Shown here piece after piece: positions 1 through 5,676 of a stretch of DNA of 5,945 nt; the stretch's first letter is position 1; each line of letters opens with the position of its first letter. The notes under the pieces were generated by a model that searched no databases, was not told the DNA's origin, and worked only from the letters and a program-made list of their open reading frames with translations. A program made the position numbers and the translations under genes. Origin of the DNA: JAFDVL01 sp043736395 (GTDB lineage Bacteria > Acidobacteriota > Blastocatellia > RBC074); the NCBI GenBank assembly GCA_043736395.1, contig JAYTCQ010000178.1, forward strand, positions 1 through 5,945, read 5' to 3'.

Positions 1-57
1 CAACTCTTCCTGCTCTTCCGCTGTCAACGTCTTGATGTATTTCGTAGGTGTTTTCAT
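1..57 (-). CDS. Partial transposase N-terminus, IS630-like (runs off left edge)
   Basis: The minus strand has an ATG at 57-55 and stays open to base 1, giving 19 residues, MKTPTKYIKTLTAEEQEEL. A basic start followed by a 'Y-I-x-T-L-T-x-E-E-x-E-E-L' helix is typical of the beginning of IS630/Tc1-type transposases and their helix-turn-helix relatives. The upstream minus strand carries AGAG close to the ATG and a TAGAAT box, but no good -35. The gene overlaps the first codons called for the NHL-repeat gene on the other strand. That overlap makes sense if those first codons are insertion-sequence DNA rather than true NHL coding sequence. Only 19 residues are visible, so the family is a recognition-level guess; another small DNA-binding protein is possible. 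Confidence 0.5.
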   Translation of the reverse strand, partial: MKTPTKYIKTLTAEEQEEL

Positions 58-102
58 ACTCTACTGATTCTACCTCAAAATTTTTAGTGAGGTGCTTAAG
101 TG
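1..102 (-). mobile_element. Probable end of an insertion sequence at the left edge
   Basis: This is the presumed end of the element carrying the transposase start at 57. The right boundary is inferred from where the plus strand starts to read as NHL-type protein (about codon 19 of the 48-2315 frame, near base 102). Inside it is an inverted repeat, ACCTCA at 72-77 and TGAGGT at 88-93, with a 10-base A/T-rich centre, lying 15 bases upstream of the transposase ATG. It could be a subterminal binding site or operator. A TA dinucleotide, the usual IS630 target, sits at 97-98. The other end of the element is outside the window, so terminal repeats cannot be compared. Confidence 0.4.
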
Positions 103-2315
103 CGAATACCATCAAGCGTGCCAGTTCGAACGGAGTGATTTCGGCAATTGGTGGTGGAAATGGAAATACTACCAGTGGCGACGGTGGACTTGTTTTGGAC
201 GCAAAATTTATAGGAATAGGAACGCTATTAGTAGACAATTCCGGTGCGCTATTGTTAGTGGACGAAAATAAAATTCGAAAAATATCGCCGGTAAATACTC
301 TTGATAAAACGGCACCATCACTTAATATCTTATTCCCAACAACTGTATTGAGTTACACAATCACAAGCCCCTTAATTACAATTAAGGGTACGTCGAATGA
401 CAATATCAGGTTGCGACAAACGAGCTGGGTCAGCGATCGTGGAGGCTCTGGAGCTGACATTTCTCAGTCTTGGTCATTCAATGACATCAAATTATTCCCT
501 GGTACAAATAGAATTACGATTACCGCCAGTGATACTTCAGGGAATTTAGTTACTAAATTCTTAGATATAACTTACACGTTGCCGACACTGTTGTCTAATA
601 TCGCTGGAACAACTATCGCGGGCTATGATGTTGAATCCAGTTCATCTTTCATCTCTCAACTCTACGCACCCGAAACGGTCGCCGTAGACAATTCCGGCAA
701 CATTTTCATCGCCGACAGAGGCAATCATCGCATCCGAAAAGTTACGCGGGCAGGTGTTATCAGCACAGTCGCAGGCAACGGGCAAATTGGTTCCAGTGGT
801 GATGGAGGTTTGGCGATCAACGCTCCATTTAATTCTCCGAATGGTGTCGCGGTAGACAATTCCGGCAACATTTATATTGCGGACACCAATAATCAACGCA
901 TCCGCAAAGTGAATTCGGCGGGAATTATTTCGACGATTGCAGGCAGTGGGATACAGGGTTTTGATGGCGATGGCAGCGCGAATCCTGCGTTGCAGCAACT
1001 CGATACTCCGGTTGGGATTTTTCTGGATGTGGCAGGGAATTTACTGATTGCTGATGCGGGGAATCATCGTATTCGGAAATTGAATTTGACGAGTGGTGTC
1101 CTGACTACGATTGCCGGGAAAGGCTATGGTTTGGGGACTCCTGATGGCACGGCAGCGACTAATTCATTTTTGCGTTATCCCACCAGTGTAGTCGCAGACA
1201 CGGGAGGCAATATTTACATTTCAAATACTTCAGGACACAACATCAAAAAGATCAATTCTGCTGGGATTTTGACGAATTTTGCGGGAAATGGAACCGCCGG
1301 ATTTGCTGGTGATGGGGCGAATGCAAAGCTCGCGCAATTCAATGCTCCCGGTGGAATCGCGCTCGACGGGACAGGGAATTTATACGTCACGGATCAGAGC
1401 AATAATTGCCTGCGCAAAATTGATGCGAGCGGCGTAATTTCTACGGCTGCCGGACGCGGGGCGAATACGAATTTGAAAGACCCGGTGATCGCTCCAACGG
1501 ATGCCACGCTCAATGCTCCTGCCGGAGTCACGGTTGATCGTGCAGGGAACATCATCATCGCCGACACCAATAATCATCGCGTCGTGATGATCTCCGCGTT
1601 CAAAAATGTAGCTTCCGTGAATGGCGCAAGTTTCACTGCAACTTTGCCAGTTGCGGCTGAATCCATTGCTTCAGCGTTTGGAAATAATCTGGCGATTGGA
1701 TCGCAGGCGGCAACTACGCTTCCATTGCCAACCAGTTTAATTGGGACGACCGTCAAAGTTCGCGACAGTGCCGGAGTCGAACGCTTAGCGCCCTTATTTT
1801 ATGCGGGTGCGGGGCAGGTGAACTATCAAATTCCGGCAGGCACGGCGGCAGGGTTTGCGACGATTATTATTACGAATGCCAACGGCGAAATTTCTACTGG
1901 AGCTGTCAATGTTGCGGCTACGCAGCCTGGAATTTTCTCGGCGACTTCGGATGGAGCAGGCGCGGCTGCGGCGACGTTATTATTAATTAAAAATAGCGTG
2001 CGCACCGGAGGCGCAGTTGCCCAGTGTTCGGCGCAGGTCTGCACCGCAATTCCGATTGACGTGAACGCCTACGACGAGACTTATCTTGAGCTGTACGGCA
2101 CCGGAATTCGCGCCAACAGCGGATTGCCGAACGTGAAAGCGACCATCGGAGGGATGAGCGTGCCGGTGCTTTACGCCGGGGCGCATTGCTGTTTTGTCGG
2201 CGTAGATCAGATGAACTTACAGCTGCCGAAAACTCTCGCCGGAAAGGGCTTAGTTGATGTGGTGCTGACAGTTGATGGCAAGGTAGGGAATGTGGTGAAG
2301 ATTAATGTTAAGTAA
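48..2315 (+). CDS. NHL-repeat / Ig-like / TIGR03437 extracellular protein, 5' end apparently lost
   Basis: The 755-residue frame has, in order: a leftover NHL blade (about residues 20-82, with LLVDNSGALLLVDENKIRKI); a bacterial Ig-like domain (about 88-176: 'TAPSLNI', 'ITIKGTSND', 'FPGTNRITITASDTSGN'); six NHL repeats centred near residues 215, 270, 325, 382, 437 and 495 (pattern G-x-A-V-D-x-x-G-N-I-x-I-A-D-x-x-N-x-R-I-R-K-V); and a C-terminal TIGR03437 domain (about 519-755: 'PLFYAGAGQVNYQIPAGTA', 'GVDQMNLQLP'). NHL repeats form beta-propellers that usually bind protein or carbohydrate ligands. TIGR03437 proteins are abundant in Acidobacteria and normally secreted. Here there is no signal peptide, no ATG near the start and no ribosome binding site. 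The GTG at 48 directly follows an in-frame TAG at 45-47, and the first ~18 codons read like insertion-sequence DNA. I infer a 5'-truncated, probably non-functional remnant, although the remaining frame is intact with no internal stop. It ends 14 bp from the convergent HEPN gene. Confidence 0.85.
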   Translation: MFSYSTDSTSKFLVRCLSANTIKRASSNGVISAIGGGNGNTTSGDGGLVLDAKFIGIGTLLVDNSGALLLVDENKIRKISPVNTLDKTAPSLNILFPTTVLSYTITSPLITIKGTSNDNIRLRQTSWVSDRGGSGADISQSWSFNDIKLFPGTNRITITASDTSGNLVTKFLDITYTLPTLLSNIAGTTIAGYDVESSSSFISQLYAPETVAVDNSGNIFIADRGNHRIRKVTRAGVISTVAGNGQIGSSGDGGLAINAPFNSPNGVAVDNSGNIYIADTNNQRIRKVNSAGIISTIAGSGIQGFDGDGSANPALQQLDTPVGIFLDVAGNLLIADAGNHRIRKLNLTSGVLTTIAGKGYGLGTPDGTAATNSFLRYPTSVVADTGGNIYISNTSGHNIKKINSAGILTNFAGNGTAGFAGDGANAKLAQFNAPGGIALDGTGNLYVTDQSNNCLRKIDASGVISTAAGRGANTNLKDPVIAPTDATLNAPAGVTVDRAGNIIIADTNNHRVVMISAFKNVASVNGASFTATLPVAAESIASAFGNNLAIGSQAATTLPLPTSLIGTTVKVRDSAGVERLAPLFYAGAGQVNYQIPAGTAAGFATIIITNANGEISTGAVNVAATQPGIFSATSDGAGAAAATLLLIKNSVRTGGAVAQCSAQVCTAIPIDVNAYDETYLELYGTGIRANSGLPNVKATIGGMSVPVLYAGAHCCFVGVDQMNLQLPKTLAGKGLVDVVLTVDGKVGNVVKINVK
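684..873 (+). repeat. Near-identical DNA words in successive NHL blades
   Basis: A 22-base word at 684-705 recurs exactly at 852-873. Its first 14 bases (GTAGACAATTCCGG) occur a third time at 231-244, in the leftover N-terminal blade. All encode the V-D-N-S-G core of an NHL repeat. A second shared word, GACACCAATAATCA, occurs in the blades near 882 and 1563. Nucleotide identity across synonymous positions suggests fairly recent duplication or gene conversion among blades. This is an intragenic domain repeat, not a separate element. Confidence 0.7.
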
Positions 2316-2329
2316 TGGTTACGGGCAAA

Positions 2330-2716
2330 TTAGATGGACAATCCGAATGACAAACGAATGGTTTGACGTACCGCACGGCAATGATTCACTGCATCTTTGG
2401 CATCGGCTTTCGCCGCGTTCATTCCCGGATAACGAAAATCCACCGAAAAAATATTTAAGGCAATAAGTGCGGGTTGAAGTGCCAGCCAAGACGGTTCAAT
2501 GGGCAGGACAAGTGCAAGTAATTGAAGCAAATTATGTGTTTTTGCGAAATTGATGCCTGCTTCTTCTAATCTTGCCTTAAAATATTTCTCAGCACTTTGT
2601 TGCGTATGAAAGCAGGCAGCATCGTAATTAGGATACTTGCGGGCGCGGGAAAGCAATAATGCCGCCTGCCAATCTCCCTCCGCTTTATCAATCCATTCTT
2701 GTGTGATTGGCTTCAT
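2330..2716 (-). CDS. HEPN domain protein (COG2250/PF05168-like), partner of MNT
   Basis: A 128-residue all-helical small protein. HEPN hallmarks seen: 'WIDKAEGDWQAALLL' (residues 8-22), the conserved block 'YDAACFHTQQSAEKYFKARL' (31-50), 'KTHNL' (59-63) and 'FRYPG' (94-98). HEPN proteins paired with minimal nucleotidyltransferases form toxin-antitoxin-type modules in which the HEPN member can act as an RNase or nucleotide-binding partner. The ATG at 2716 was chosen over an upstream in-frame GTG at 2761 because homology starts at MKPITQEW and a GGGA lies 9 bases upstream. It begins inside the MNT gene (29-bp overlap), implying translational coupling. No R-x4-6-H RNase motif is visible in the C-terminal part, where HEPN toxins usually carry it, so RNase activity is uncertain. 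The C-terminus (RLSFGLSI) looks complete. Confidence 0.85.
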   Translation of the reverse strand: MKPITQEWIDKAEGDWQAALLLSRARKYPNYDAACFHTQQSAEKYFKARLEEAGINFAKTHNLLQLLALVLPIEPSWLALQPALIALNIFSVDFRYPGMNAAKADAKDAVNHCRAVRQTIRLSFGLSI

Positions 2717-3065
2717 ATAAAATTTTCCCGCGTGCCATAATATCCTCCATAAAACGATCACCCAACCGCAGCCGTTCTTGCACTTGTGAAGGCGTTCGTA
2801 CTAATAAATCAACCGGAACAAGAGTATTTAAATGCTGGAGAATTTTGATCGCCTGAAGTGTATGCCGTCCTTCATAATCCATCACTACCAGTAGATCAAT
2901 GTCAGATTCAGGTGTGGGTGCGCCGTAAGCTTGTGAACCGAATAAAATGATTTTATGTGGATGAAAATTAGAGACAATTTGCTCGCTTAATTGCTCAATA
3001 CGATTTGCCAAATACTTCTTGGAGGAATTAGTTTTTGCAAGCGTTGTAGTCGTAACTCGTTTCAT
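2688..3065 (-). CDS. Minimal nucleotidyltransferase (MNT), first gene of the MNT-HEPN operon
   Basis: A 125-residue protein with the pol-beta-superfamily nucleotidyltransferase signature: 'ILFGSQAYG' (G43-S44) followed by 'ESDIDLLVV' (D55, D57), and a third acidic residue in 'VPVDLLV' (D86). The two-metal carboxylate triad and the GS turn are therefore present and the enzyme is predicted active. A helical leader (16-34, 'KYLANRIEQLSEQIVSNF') precedes the fold. In studied HepT/MntA pairs the MNT protein neutralises its HEPN partner by adding AMP to it; whether that applies here is inference, because this HEPN is of a different clade. Gene order here is MNT then HEPN, overlapping by 29 bp, so the two are one transcription unit. 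The ATG at 3065 lacks a Shine-Dalgarno sequence, in line with a predicted start of transcription only a few bases upstream. Confidence 0.9.
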   Translation of the reverse strand: MKRVTTTTLAKTNSSKKYLANRIEQLSEQIVSNFHPHKIILFGSQAYGAPTPESDIDLLVVMDYEGRHTLQAIKILQHLNTLVPVDLLVRTPSQVQERLRLGDRFMEDIMARGKILYEANHTRMD

Positions 3066-3067
3066 TG

Positions 3068-3093
3068 AAAGTGAATTGTAATGGGTTCACTTT
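3068..3093. promoter_or_regulatory. Inverted repeat over the MNT promoter, candidate operator
   Basis: Perfect 8-bp arms AAAGTGAA (3068-3075) and TTCACTTT (3086-3093) are separated by 10 bases. The -10 box of the MNT-HEPN promoter lies almost wholly in the gap, and the predicted transcription start is at the edge of one arm. A dimer bound here would block RNA polymerase, the classical arrangement of toxin-antitoxin autorepression. No DNA-binding protein is recognisable in the operon, so the ligand is unknown: it could be the MNT-HEPN complex or a regulator encoded elsewhere. Confidence 0.55.
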
Positions 3094-3103
3094 GGAGAGT
3101 CAA
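3075..3103 (-). promoter_or_regulatory. Sigma70-type promoter of the MNT-HEPN operon
   Basis: On the minus strand, TTGACT (3103-3098) and TACAAT (3080-3075) are separated by exactly 17 bases; each hexamer matches the sigma70 consensus at 5 of 6 positions. The expected transcription start, about 7 bases past the -10 box, falls near 3068-3067, only two or three bases before the ATG at 3065. That predicts a leaderless or nearly leaderless mRNA and explains the missing ribosome binding site. Confidence 0.7.
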
Positions 3104-3176
3104 AAAAACAATTTTGAGTGGTCGGAAAATTTTCACAATTAGCTGGTTTCTCTATCTGTTTTAAAAGAGCGCGAAT

Positions 3177-3205
3177 TTTACAGTCGCTAAAAGATAATGC
3201 AAAAT
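3177..3205 (+). promoter_or_regulatory. Possible promoter of the DUF4127-like gene
   Basis: TTTACA (3177-3182, 5 of 6 to the -35 consensus) and CAAAAT (3200-3205, 4 of 6 to the -10 consensus) are 17 bases apart, placing transcription start near 3212 and giving a leader of about 37 bases before the ATG at 3249. The 3066-3236 gap between the divergent genes is A/T-rich, so chance matches are likely. It also holds a 10-bp palindrome GAAAATTTTC at 3125-3134 of unknown meaning. Confidence 0.35.
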
Positions 3206-3248
3206 AAATATCTTCGATGCTTCGGTCTATTACGAAGTGCATTTTTTT

Positions 3249-4535
3249 ATGCTGAGATTTTTATTGCAGACATCTATTCTCCAATTCCTGATGCTGTCAT
3301 TGCTGCTGGGGTGGAGCAATGCTGAAGGATTTGCGCAAAAAAAACGTCCCCGGCTGGCTCCCGTTCCGACCAAAGATTTCGTTGGCAGTTTGTTATTGAT
3401 TCCTTTGGATGCGCAGTTTTCTTCGACAAAGTTGCCTCGCGCGTTTGCGCGGATTGCTGATTATGATGTGCTCTATCCTTCGCGTGAAAATTTGGCGAAT
3501 GAAAATGAGTTAATGAATTGGGTAAAGTCGCAAAATCTATCGCAAATTAACGGAGTTATCATCGGATTCACAGCCGGACAAGAGGCGCAACGGATTGACA
3601 TTGTTAACTGGTTGCGGCAGCAAAAAGCTGAGCTTCCGGTCTATGGATTTACCAATAAAAGTTCTAACGCGCTGAGCAAAATTGTTTTTGATGAATTGAT
3701 TATTGACGAATCACCGAAAGGTTCAGCGCAACTATCAGTGGCAAAATTTCTCAATCGGACGCATCAGCGTGTACCGCAATTGATAGTCAGATTTTCGAGC
3801 GAGGCAACCAATCCGGTGAAGGCTTCATTAGTGAAACAGGCTGATTCGACCGGCGTAAAACTGATTGCTTCGGGCAAGCCGGACGTTTTTTTATTCGTTT
3901 TTGCGGACGCTACCGATGAAGCTAAATTTTCGAATCTGGTCGAGGTTGTGACGCGCACTGTCGCGGCTGGATATTATGTTGCCGTAGTTGATCTCAGCGG
4001 CAATCCAGATCGGTTAATGGCGCAGTTGCGTGAACGGAAATTGCTGGATTTATTGAATGCGTATGCGGCTTCGACGTCATCTGACACGGCTTTCGGAAAT
4101 GTGTTGTCACAAATTTCCGCACGCCTGATTTCCGCCAAAGTGCTACGCTTGAAGATGAGTGAAGATCAGCTCCAACGCGGAGAACGCGCGCAGGTTGAAA
4201 TGATGCTGATGCGATACATTGAAGATTGGGGCTACGTGGCGGTGGTGAAACCTAAACTGGAAACTTACCTCAAAGAGCCGAATATTTCAGCGGAGCAGGC
4301 GGAAGAATTTTTGAAAAATAATTTGCAAACGCTTGGCAATCAATTATTCGATCAGCAATTTCGACGCAATATTCATACTGTCATGCTTGCTTCAGGCCAG
4401 CGCGCGCCGTTCATCGTTTCACTGCTTCAACGGCTGAGCGCTCATTTCGCTGAGCCTGGAAATATTAATGAAATTGAAGTAGAAGTAGGGATTCATTTGA
4501 TCCCCATGGAAATCATCGAAATGCCAGTGAGGTAG
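3249..4535 (+). CDS. Exported DUF4127-like protein, divergent
   Basis: A 428-residue protein when started at ATG 3249. This start gives a clean signal peptide: MLRF, a hydrophobic core at about residues 4-20, then cleavage after A25 (S-N-A) or A29 (G-F-A). A GTG at 3237 would add only MHFF. The mature part resembles DUF4127 (PF13552): 'LLLIPLDAQFSSTKLPRAFARIADYDVLYPSRE' spanning 48-80, 'AYAASTSSDTAFGN' (271-284, in place of the family's A-Y-A-G-W-N-T-A-G-N-T-L-G) and 'MRYIEDWGY' (321-329). It lacks the family's PLDDRP motif (PLDAQF here) and the S-L-D...Y-G-G-L block (IIGFTAGQ here), and it is shorter than the roughly 500 residues usual for the family. The biochemical role of DUF4127 is not known to me. 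It precedes a sugar-phosphate SIS enzyme on the same strand, so an amino-sugar role is possible. Its last codon and stop lie inside the REPIN-like element. The family call is from motif memory and needs an HMM search. Confidence 0.65.
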   Translation: MLRFLLQTSILQFLMLSLLLGWSNAEGFAQKKRPRLAPVPTKDFVGSLLLIPLDAQFSSTKLPRAFARIADYDVLYPSRENLANENELMNWVKSQNLSQINGVIIGFTAGQEAQRIDIVNWLRQQKAELPVYGFTNKSSNALSKIVFDELIIDESPKGSAQLSVAKFLNRTHQRVPQLIVRFSSEATNPVKASLVKQADSTGVKLIASGKPDVFLFVFADATDEAKFSNLVEVVTRTVAAGYYVAVVDLSGNPDRLMAQLRERKLLDLLNAYAASTSSDTAFGNVLSQISARLISAKVLRLKMSEDQLQRGERAQVEMMLMRYIEDWGYVAVVKPKLETYLKEPNISAEQAEEFLKNNLQTLGNQLFDQQFRRNIHTVMLASGQRAPFIVSLLQRLSAHFAEPGNINEIEVEVGIHLIPMEIIEMPVR

Positions 4536-4630
4536 GATAGGCGTCCCCGCCTGTCCTGATTGGTGAGCCACAGTTTTCGCGAAAAGGTGAAGACACGAAA
4601 AGAGGACAGGCGGGGACGCCTATCCTACCT
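4530..4630. repeat. REPIN-like element: two GTAG-headed REP hairpins in inverted orientation
   Basis: Perfect 28-bp arms (4530-4557 and 4603-4630) flank a 45-base centre. Each arm holds a REP-type unit: the tetranucleotide GTAG (4532-4535; CTAC at 4625-4628 on the other arm) overlapping a hairpin with 9-bp stems and a 4-base loop. The left stems are GGATAGGCG (4535-4543) and CGCCTGTCC (4548-4556), with loop TCCC and one T-G wobble. The centre carries a 12-bp palindrome TTTTCGCGAAAA (4574-4585), within half a base of the axis of the whole element. REP sequences with a 5' GTAG are mobilised by RAYT (Y1-type) transposases, and inverted REP pairs are called REPINs or BIMEs. In RNA the element would form a very strong stem between the two genes and may affect mRNA stability or downstream expression. 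No U-tract follows either side, so it is not a standard terminator. Confidence 0.8.
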
Positions 4631-4631
4631 T

Positions 4632-4641
4632 GGAAAAAAAT
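4632..4641 (+). promoter_or_regulatory. Ribosome binding site deciding the SIS gene start
   Basis: GGA at 4632-4634 followed by a run of A precedes the ATG at 4642 with a 7-base spacer. It begins one base after the REPIN arm ends (4630, with T at 4631 between). The in-frame TTG at 4630 overlaps this site and the repeat arm, so it is unlikely to be the start. Confidence 0.5.
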
Positions 4642-5676
4642 ATGTCCTTAATGCTAGAAGAAATCGCCGAACAGCCCGCCGCGCTCGAACGCACCATCAA
4701 ACACGAAGCCGCGAAGGTCAATCGCTTTGCCGCCGAAATCAAAAAACGTGGCATCCGTTTCATCGCTATTGCGGCGCGTGGCAGCTCTGATAATGCCAGT
4801 TCGTTCGGCAGATATTTACTTGAAATCACGACGGGAATACCGGTTTCATTGGCTGCGCCTGCGGTGCATACGCTTTACAAAGCGAAGCTTGATCTGCGCG
4901 ATACGCTCTACATCGGTGTCTCGCAATCAGGTGAAGGCGTAGACATTAACCTTACGCTCGAAAACGCCAAACGATGCGGCGCGATGACGCTGGGCATCAC
5001 GAACGAACCGAATTCATCAATGATGAAAATCGCGGACGAGACATTTTTGATTCACGCCGGAAAAGAAAAAAGTCTCGCGGCGACCAAGACGTATACCGGA
5101 CAACAATTGATGTTTCACCTGCTCGCGAGAGCCTTAGCCGGAGAAATGAAAGGACACGAAATTGAACGCATCCCAGAACTCGCCGAAGCTTCGTTAACGC
5201 TAAAATCTGAAGTCCAGGAGATCGTCGAACGCTACGTGTTTATGGATCATTGCGTAGTCATCGGGCGCGGACTGAACTACGGCAACGCGTACGAATTCGC
5301 GATTAAATTAATGGAAACATGTTATGTGATCGCCGAGCGATTTTCCGGCGCAGATTTTCTGCACGGCCCGATTGCGATGATCGAACGCGGCTTCCCCGTA
5401 ATGGTTTTCGCCCCGCCAGGAGCTACGTTTGCAGGCACAATAGAATTAATGGGAAGGCTGCAAGGATTGAACGCAGAGACATTAATTATCTCCAGTGAAG
5501 CATCAGCGTTAAAGCTGGGTACGCGGTCGCTAAAGATGCCACAGAAAATGAGCGAAATGCTTTCTCCGATTCCGTACATTATTCCTGCGCAGCTTTTCGC
5601 GGCGATGCTTTCAGAGGCGAAGGGATTAAATCCTGATGTGTCACGGTCGTTGTCGAAGGTCACGAAAACGGTGTAA
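4642..5676 (+). CDS. Two-SIS-domain amino-sugar-phosphate deaminase/isomerase (AgaS / NagB-II / GlmS C-terminal type)
   Basis: A 344-residue cytosolic protein, matching the usual ~340 residues of stand-alone GlmS-like SIS enzymes (COG2222), which lack the N-terminal glutaminase domain. The N-terminus 'MLEEIAEQPAALERT' (4-18) is the family opening. SIS domain 1 shows 'ARGSSDNAS' (45-53), the phosphate-binding 'SQSGEGVD' (94-101) and 'KSLAATKTYTGQ' (143-154). SIS domain 2 shows 'GRGLNYGNAYEFAIKLMET' (208-226) and 'ADFLHGP' with H241. The tail 'NPDVSRSLSKVTKT' includes K339, equivalent to the conserved C-terminal lysine region. Such enzymes convert glucosamine-6-phosphate (or galactosamine-6-phosphate) to the keto-sugar phosphate plus ammonia; without the glutaminase domain, deamination is more likely than synthesis. 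Substrate cannot be fixed from sequence. ATG 4642 is chosen over TTG 4630 (see the binding site just upstream). It follows the DUF4127-like gene by 106 bp, almost all REPIN. Confidence 0.9.
   Translation: MSLMLEEIAEQPAALERTIKHEAAKVNRFAAEIKKRGIRFIAIAARGSSDNASSFGRYLLEITTGIPVSLAAPAVHTLYKAKLDLRDTLYIGVSQSGEGVDINLTLENAKRCGAMTLGITNEPNSSMMKIADETFLIHAGKEKSLAATKTYTGQQLMFHLLARALAGEMKGHEIERIPELAEASLTLKSEVQEIVERYVFMDHCVVIGRGLNYGNAYEFAIKLMETCYVIAERFSGADFLHGPIAMIERGFPVMVFAPPGATFAGTIELMGRLQGLNAETLIISSEASALKLGTRSLKMPQKMSEMLSPIPYIIPAQLFAAMLSEAKGLNPDVSRSLSKVTKTV

Noticed and set aside
660..1600. Regularly spaced repeats suggesting a CRISPR array
   Set aside because: The similar words are NHL-blade codons in one open frame, with irregular identity and protein-coding sequence between them.
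2717..2761. Upstream GTG start for the HEPN protein at 2761
   Set aside because: The extra 15 residues show no family similarity and lie entirely within the MNT coding region; ATG 2716 starts at the conserved MKPITQEW segment and has a GGGA at a suitable distance.
3212..3237. CTTCG...CGAAG stem in the leader of the DUF4127-like gene as a riboswitch
   Set aside because: Only 5 bp of pairing with a 16-base gap; no conserved riboswitch core is recognisable.
4530..4641. REPIN as an intrinsic terminator for the DUF4127-like gene
   Set aside because: The stem is strong, but no run of T follows on the plus strand (the following bases are TGGAAAAAAA), and none follows in the reverse direction either.
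4560..4790. Plus-strand frame of 76 codons starting inside the REPIN
   Set aside because: It reads through the repeat arm and then overlaps the well-supported SIS gene in another frame; very basic, low-complexity product with no family features.
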